Shown in pieces: positions 28,401-32,251 of a DNA stretch of 32,251 nt. The position numbers and the translations under genes are program-made. The stretch's first letter is position 1. Every line of letters begins with the position of its first letter. Where the stretch lies: NCBI RefSeq assembly GCF_003696215.1, contig NZ_RFFG01000089.1, positions 1 to 32,251 of the forward strand, in the 5' to 3' direction. Origin of the DNA: Actinomadura harenae. GTDB lineage: Bacteria; Actinomycetota; Actinomycetes; Streptosporangiales; Streptosporangiaceae. The notes under the pieces are model-generated. The model saw nothing but the letters and a program-made list of their open reading frames with translations, had not been told where the DNA came from and made no database searches.

Positions 28401-29069
28401 ATGCTCGAGAACTTCAACGCGTTGGTGGACGGCCTGCCGCCCGCGCTCATCTATCTGGTGATCGCGGCGCTGGTGTTCGCCGAGGCGGCGCTGTTCTTCG
28501 GCTTCGTCCTGCCGGGCGAGACCGCGATCGTGGTCGGCGGCATCCTGGCCAGCCAGCACAAGCTGTCGCTGCCGGTGCTGCTGGTGGTCGCGGTCGTCGC
28601 GGCGGTGACCGGCGACTCGGTCGGCTACGAGATCGGACGCAAACTCGGGCCCCGGCTGCTCACGACCCGGGTCATGGTGCGGCACGAGAGCAAGGTCGCC
28701 AAGACGCAGGAGATGATCCGCAGGCGGGGCGGGCTCGCGGTGATCATCGGCCGCTTCACCGCGCTGCTGCGCGCGCTGATGCCCGCGCTCGTCGGCTGCT
28801 CGAGGATGCCCTATCCGAAGTTCCTGCTGTTCAACTTCATCGGCGGCGTCGTCTGGGTGGTCACCTTCACCCTCGGCGGCTACTTCGCCGGGAACGCGTT
28901 CGAGCACGTGGCCAAGCTCGCCGGGCAGGGCCTGGCGGTCGGTGTCGCGGTGATCGCGGTCGTCGCCCTGGTCGTCTGGCACTTCCGCAAGAAGAAGCGC
29001 GAGGACGCCGAGGAGACCGCGGCCCGCCTCGAGCACGAGCACGAGTCGGAGCAGGCCGTCCAGGGCTGA
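28401..29069 (+). CDS. DedA-family membrane protein
   Basis: A 222-residue DedA/VTT-domain membrane protein, a family implicated in undecaprenyl-phosphate or phospholipid translocation and in membrane-potential-dependent envelope functions. Seen are the re-entrant segment FFGFVLPGETAIVVGG with Glu40, the G-D-S-V-G-Y-x-I-G-R motif (71-80), and the conserved GRFTALLRALMPALVG (117-132) with its essential Arg residues. About five membrane helices precede a charged tail (FRKKKREDAEE to EHEHESEQ). Start ATG 28401 follows GGGGGACGGG. Transcribed alone and convergent with the dehydrogenase gene, 26 bp apart. Confidence 0.92.
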   Translation: MLENFNALVDGLPPALIYLVIAALVFAEAALFFGFVLPGETAIVVGGILASQHKLSLPVLLVVAVVAAVTGDSVGYEIGRKLGPRLLTTRVMVRHESKVAKTQEMIRRRGGLAVIIGRFTALLRALMPALVGCSRMPYPKFLLFNFIGGVVWVVTFTLGGYFAGNAFEHVAKLAGQGLAVGVAVIAVVALVVWHFRKKKREDAEETAARLEHEHESEQAVQG

Positions 29070-29095
29070 CGGCGGGCCTGAGCGGGGACCTCCGC

Positions 29096-30187
29096 TCAGG
29101 GGTGGACGTCCTCGGGGCGCAGGTCGGCCATGTGGTGGACGGAGGCGCGGCCGAGGACCGGCGGCAGGTCCAGGAAGGTGCGGACGCCGGGCGGCGCGGC
29201 GCAGACGACCGGGACGGCGTTCACGGCGTGCGCGGCCGCGGCGGCGATGCCGTTGGTGACCCAGTCCTCGCCGGTCGTGAGGGTGATCGACGGGCGGCCC
29301 TCGACCCGCACCGAGTAGCCGGGCCGTCCCCATTCGGGCGCGACGGCCGGGCCCGCCTTGTAGACGGTCTCCAGGCCGATGACGGGGCGTCCGCCGACCA
29401 TCGCGCTGAACGTCCAGCGGACGGCCGCGACCGTGCCCGCGCGGATCGTCCCGGTGGCGACGTCGACGTCCTGGGCGGCGACCCGGTAGGCGACGTCGGT
29501 GTCCACCTCGGGCGGGGCGAGGCCGAGCCCGGCGGCGACCAGGTGCAGGCTCTCGCCGAAGTGGGTGCGCATGGCCGGGCGGGCGCGGCGCAGGAACGCG
29601 CCGAACTCCTCCTCGTCCCGGCCGAGGCCGACCAGGTCGCGCAGCATGCGCGGGGACGGGTGCCCGGAGAAGTCGGAGCACTCGCGGGCGAACACGTGCG
29701 TGATCTGCCGGGACAGCCGGGACAGCACCAGCGGCACGAGGTCCGACATGAAGCCGGGGTTGACGCCGCAGCCGTGCAGGGACGACCCGCCGCGCGCGCA
29801 CGAGTCCTCCAGGGCGTCCACGAGGCCGGGCCCGTGCGCGTGCGGGTAGACGTAGCCGGTCGTCGCGACGACGTTCTTCCCCGAGGCCAGCAGGGCGTGG
29901 ACGGTGTCCAGGTCGGCGAAGGGCGCGCCGCCGGGGGCCGGGGCGTAGACGACGCAGTCGGCGTCCAGGTCGAGGAGGGCCTCGGTGGACAGGGTGGCGC
30001 CCACCCCGGTCTCGGGGCGTCCGGCGAGGGTGCCCGCGTCGATGCCGTCCTTGGCGGGGTCGAAGACCCGCACCCCGGCGAGCTCCAGGTCCGGGCGCTC
30101 CAGCACGGCCCGGATGGCGCTGCGCCCGAGCGCGCCCGTCGCCCACTGGATGACGCGGAGCGGACGGTCGCCGGAAACGTCGGTCAT
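29096..30187 (-). CDS. DapB-like NAD(P)-dependent dehydrogenase
   Basis: A 363-residue protein with an N-terminal Rossmann domain (RVIQWATGALGRSAIRAVLE, residues 11-30; VYAPAPGG; VVATTGYVYP) and a C-terminal dihydrodipicolinate-reductase-like domain containing HGCGVNPGFMSDLVPL and ECSDFSGHPSPRML. It resembles the 2,4-diaminopentanoate dehydrogenase / amine dehydrogenase group often annotated in actinobacteria simply as dihydrodipicolinate reductase, but it is longer than true DapB and is unlikely to make lysine. Start ATG 30187 has GGAGG seven bases upstream; the longer frame upstream is not used. It is divergent from the SDR/crotonase operon and may act in the same acyl or amine catabolism. 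Confidence 0.85.
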   Translation of the reverse strand: MTDVSGDRPLRVIQWATGALGRSAIRAVLERPDLELAGVRVFDPAKDGIDAGTLAGRPETGVGATLSTEALLDLDADCVVYAPAPGGAPFADLDTVHALLASGKNVVATTGYVYPHAHGPGLVDALEDSCARGGSSLHGCGVNPGFMSDLVPLVLSRLSRQITHVFARECSDFSGHPSPRMLRDLVGLGRDEEEFGAFLRRARPAMRTHFGESLHLVAAGLGLAPPEVDTDVAYRVAAQDVDVATGTIRAGTVAAVRWTFSAMVGGRPVIGLETVYKAGPAVAPEWGRPGYSVRVEGRPSITLTTGEDWVTNGIAAAAAHAVNAVPVVCAAPPGVRTFLDLPPVLGRASVHHMADLRPEDVHP

Positions 30188-30383
30188 GCCTGTCCTCCGT
30201 ACTCGCCGGGTAGGGAGTGGTTCGGGGTGGTACGCCGGAGATCCGAAGCTGAGGAGACTACGCGGGATGCCTTGTGACGTGGGGTGGTTGGTGAGAATTC
30301 CCAGCGGAGTCACAGGCAGGGCGCTCCCGGGGCGTCTCCGGCGCGCTTCCGGGGCGGGGGCGGGGCGTGAGGGGGGCCACCCC

Positions 30384-30404
30384 CCGAATCCGAGCGGGAT
30401 TCGG
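30384..30404 (+). promoter_or_regulatory. Inverted repeat upstream of the SDR-crotonase operon
   Basis: CCGAATCC (30384-30391) and GGATTCGG (30397-30404) are perfect eight-base arms with a 5-base spacer, a TetR-like symmetry. A TATTCA -10-like hexamer sits at 30413-30418, so the repeat covers the -35. The rest of the 288-bp gap between the two starts (30188-30475) has no supported gene. Confidence 0.55.
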
Positions 30405-30475
30405 TCGAGTGGTATTCAGTAACCGCCCCGGGTGATTTCCTGGGGGCAGCAGCCGCCGCGAGGTGAGGAGAACCG

Positions 30476-31378
30476 ATGACGGAACTGCGCTATGACGGGC
30501 GCGTCGCGATCGTGACGGGCGCCGGGCACGGGCTGGGCCGGCAGCACGCGCTGGAGCTGGCCGCGCGCGGCGCGAAGGTCGTCGTCAACGACCTGGGCGG
30601 GGACCGCTCGGGCTCGGGCGCGTCCGCGGGCCCGGCGCAGGAGGTCGTGGACGAGATCACCAAGAACGGCGGCGAGGCCGTCGCGAGCCCCGACAACGTC
30701 GCGACGCCCGAGGGCGCCGAGGGCATCGTCCGGGCGGCCGTCGACACCTTCGGCAAGCTCGACATCGTCGTCAACAACGCGGGCATCCTGCGCGACCGGT
30801 CGTTCAAGAACATGACCGTCGAGGAGTGGGACGCGGTCATCGCCGTCCACCTGCGCGGCTCGTTCCTGGTCACCAAGGCCGCGTGGCCGCACCTGCGCGA
30901 GAACGGCCACGGCCGGATCGTCAACACCTCGTCCCCGGCGGGCCTGTTCGGCAACTTCGGCCAGGCGAACTACTCCACCGCCAAGATGGGCCTGGTCGGC
31001 TTCACCAAGACGCTCGCGCACGAGGGCGCCAAGTACGACATCAAGGCCAACGCGATCGCCCCGGTCGCGTGGACCCGGATGACCGAGGACCTGCTCCCCG
31101 CCGACTTCGCCGAGCAGCTCGGCGTCGACCGGGTCACCCCGCTCGTCGCCTACCTCGCGCACGAGTCGAACCCGGACTCGGGCGAGGTCTACACCGTCGG
31201 CGGCGGCCGGATCGCCAAGATCCTCGTCGCCGAGGGCGCGGGCTGGGGCACCTCGGACGCCATGACCGTCGAGTCCGTCCGGGACAACTGGGCGGCGATC
31301 AACGCGGCCGAGCCGTTCACCGTCCCGCGCAACGTCGGTGAGCAGATGGGGCCGCTGATCCAGCAGCTGTCCTCCTGA
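30476..31378 (+). CDS. SDR: MFE-2-type 3-hydroxyacyl-CoA dehydrogenase
   Basis: A 300-residue short-chain dehydrogenase resembling the (3R)-hydroxyacyl-CoA dehydrogenase domain of peroxisomal multifunctional enzyme 2 (HSD17B4). The cofactor loop is TGAGHGLGRQ (14-23), NNAG at 100-103, catalytic Ser near 152-153 in NTSSPAG, and Tyr166/Lys170 in the FGQANYSTAK motif. VHLRGSF (124-130) and AWPHLRENGHGRIVNTSS are close to the eukaryotic enzyme. A C-terminal extension of about 60 residues follows the usual SDR core. Start ATG 30476 has GGTGAGGAG upstream. The crotonase begins 4 bases after the stop, so both probably act on the same acyl-CoA beta-oxidation-like pathway; substrate (fatty acid, steroid side chain) is unknown. 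Confidence 0.92.
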   Translation: MTELRYDGRVAIVTGAGHGLGRQHALELAARGAKVVVNDLGGDRSGSGASAGPAQEVVDEITKNGGEAVASPDNVATPEGAEGIVRAAVDTFGKLDIVVNNAGILRDRSFKNMTVEEWDAVIAVHLRGSFLVTKAAWPHLRENGHGRIVNTSSPAGLFGNFGQANYSTAKMGLVGFTKTLAHEGAKYDIKANAIAPVAWTRMTEDLLPADFAEQLGVDRVTPLVAYLAHESNPDSGEVYTVGGGRIAKILVAEGAGWGTSDAMTVESVRDNWAAINAAEPFTVPRNVGEQMGPLIQQLSS

Positions 31379-31382
31379 GCCG

Positions 31383-32216
31383 ATGGCCTCGCTGAGGCTC
31401 GACCGGCGGGACGGGGTGCTCACCGTCGCCCTGTCCCGCCCCGAGCGGCTGAACGCGGTCACCGCCGAGCTGACCGAGGAGATGCTGGACGTCCTCAACG
31501 GGCTCATGGCGGACGAGGAGACCCGGGTCGTCGTCCTCACCGGCGACGGCCGCGGGTTCTGCTCCGGCATGGACCTCCAGGGCGGCGCCGCGGGCGGTGA
31601 CCAGGGCGGTGACCAGGGCGGTGACCAGGGCGGGGCGCCTCGGGAGGGACGCGTCCAGCGGCTCTACCGCGGCATCGCGCGCGGCGCCGAGGTCACCGCG
31701 CGGCTGCGCGAGATCCCGCAGCCGGTGATCGCGGCCCTGCACGGGCCGGTGGCGGGCATGGGCGTGTCCTGGGCGCTCGCCTGCGACCTGCGCGTCGCCG
31801 ACCCGACGACGCGGTTCGTCCTGCCGTTCACCGACCTCGGCCTGTCCGCGGGCGACTGCGGGCTGTCCTGGCTGCTGCCGCGCCTGGTCGGCCCGGCGAA
31901 GGCCGCCGAGCTGTCCTACCTCGCCGAACGCCTCGACCTGGACGCCGCGGACGTGCTCGGCCTGGTCAACCGGCGCGCGGCCGAGGGCGAGGACCTGGCC
32001 GGGGCGCACGCGCTGGCCGACCGGCTGCTGGCCAAGTCCCCGTACGGCCTGCGCCGGACGAAGGAGCTGCTGAACGCCTCGCTCGACACGCCCGGCCTGC
32101 GGCGGCACCTCCAGGCGGAGGTCGGCGTCCAGACGCTGGCCTTCTTCACCGGGGACCTGGTGGAGGGCATGACGGCCGCGATGGAGAGGCGTCCGCCGGA
32201 GTTCGGGAACCGGTGA
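31383..32216 (+). CDS. Enoyl-CoA hydratase/isomerase-family protein (crotonase fold)
   Basis: A 277-residue crotonase-fold protein. The two oxyanion-hole segments are present: GFCSGMDL (58-65) and HGPVAGMGVSW (120-130). The two Glu residues of rat mitochondrial hydratase (144 and 164) align with Ser129 and Phe149, so classical hydration is doubtful; Asp158 in GLSAGDCGLSW is a possible replacement, as in several mycobacterial EchA paralogues. Residues 71-84 contain three GGDQ repeats from a 12-bp tandem repeat in the variable loop next to the active site. It starts 4 bases after the SDR stop with no clear ribosome site, so translation is probably coupled. Isomerase, hydratase or thioesterase activity are all possible. 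Confidence 0.9.
   Translation: MASLRLDRRDGVLTVALSRPERLNAVTAELTEEMLDVLNGLMADEETRVVVLTGDGRGFCSGMDLQGGAAGGDQGGDQGGDQGGAPREGRVQRLYRGIARGAEVTARLREIPQPVIAALHGPVAGMGVSWALACDLRVADPTTRFVLPFTDLGLSAGDCGLSWLLPRLVGPAKAAELSYLAERLDLDAADVLGLVNRRAAEGEDLAGAHALADRLLAKSPYGLRRTKELLNASLDTPGLRRHLQAEVGVQTLAFFTGDLVEGMTAAMERRPPEFGNR
31593..31628 (+). repeat. 12-bp tandem repeat inside the crotonase gene
   Basis: Three exact copies of GGCGGTGACCAG plus a partial fourth (GGCGG) encode GGDQ repeats. The length is a multiple of three, so copy changes keep the frame. Confidence 0.9.
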
Positions 32217-32232
32217 GCCGAAGCGAGAAGGG

Positions 32233-32251
32233 CCGGTGCGCCAGGCACCGG
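32233..32251 (+). terminator. Hairpin after the crotonase gene, at the window edge
   Basis: CCGGTGC (32233-32239) pairs with GCACCGG (32245-32251) around a GCCAG loop, 17 bases past the stop. The window ends here, so the full stem and any T-run cannot be seen. Confidence 0.55.

Noticed and set aside
28242..30146. 634-residue minus-strand open frame over dedA and the dehydrogenase gene
   Set aside because: Out-of-frame shadow of two real genes on opposite strands.
29096..30313. Upstream ATG at 30313 for the DapB-like dehydrogenase
   Set aside because: The ATG at 30187 has GGAGG at the right distance and begins the conserved Rossmann strand after ten residues; the extension is not family-like.

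Overview
The window is high-GC actinobacterial DNA. It carries a WhiB1/WblE-type Fe-S regulator, nickel superoxide dismutase with its maturation protease, a SigB/SigF-type sigma factor with its anti-sigma partner, the fused actinobacterial 2-oxoglutarate decarboxylase/dehydrogenase KGD, an AIM24 protein, a DUF6104 protein, many GTG starts, leaderless-looking promoters and long GC-rich terminator hairpins without U-tracts. Codon use and gene content suggest a Streptosporangiales/Thermomonosporaceae-like or Streptomyces-like filamentous actinomycete; this is inference and no rRNA is present to fix it. I see no tRNA, rRNA, CRISPR array, insertion sequence, integrase or prophage gene.

Layout: 1-2.5 kb, a divergent marR / ABC multidrug-type exporter pair sharing palindromic operators. 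2.5-4.2 kb, wblE and a diacylglycerol-kinase-like lipid kinase on the minus strand; the wblE promoter contains a perfect CRP-type site. 4.3-6.1 kb, a small membrane protein convergent with an rsbW-sigma operon that has a candidate self-recognised promoter. 6.3-8.6 kb, a GNAT acetyltransferase, the divergent sodN/sodX pair and a degenerate CGNR-type protein whose 3' end overlaps sodX. 8.9-13.2 kb, malic enzyme divergent from a three-gene polar amino acid ABC importer ending in a strong terminator.

From 13.3 to 20.3 kb lies what looks like an accessory block between two housekeeping stretches: a large membrane-embedded NACHT (NLR-like STAND) ATPase with a possible N-terminal amyloid-type motif and an extracytoplasmic C-terminal domain, an MDR oxidoreductase, a class I methyltransferase, an alpha/beta hydrolase behind a 21-bp tandem operator, and a HigBA-like toxin-antitoxin pair. 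From 20.5 to 27.1 kb the strand is minus throughout: padR (with an unusual Trp-rich helical repeat), a DUF4097 beta-helix protein, DUF6104, kgd and an AIM24 protein. The right end has a xi-class GST, a DedA membrane protein, a DapB-like dehydrogenase and an SDR/crotonase pair that looks like part of an acyl-CoA degradation operon.

The most interesting item is the membrane NACHT protein. The best regulatory signals are the wblE CRP site, the sigma-factor promoter, the marR operator and the tandem CTAGG operator at 18.7 kb.
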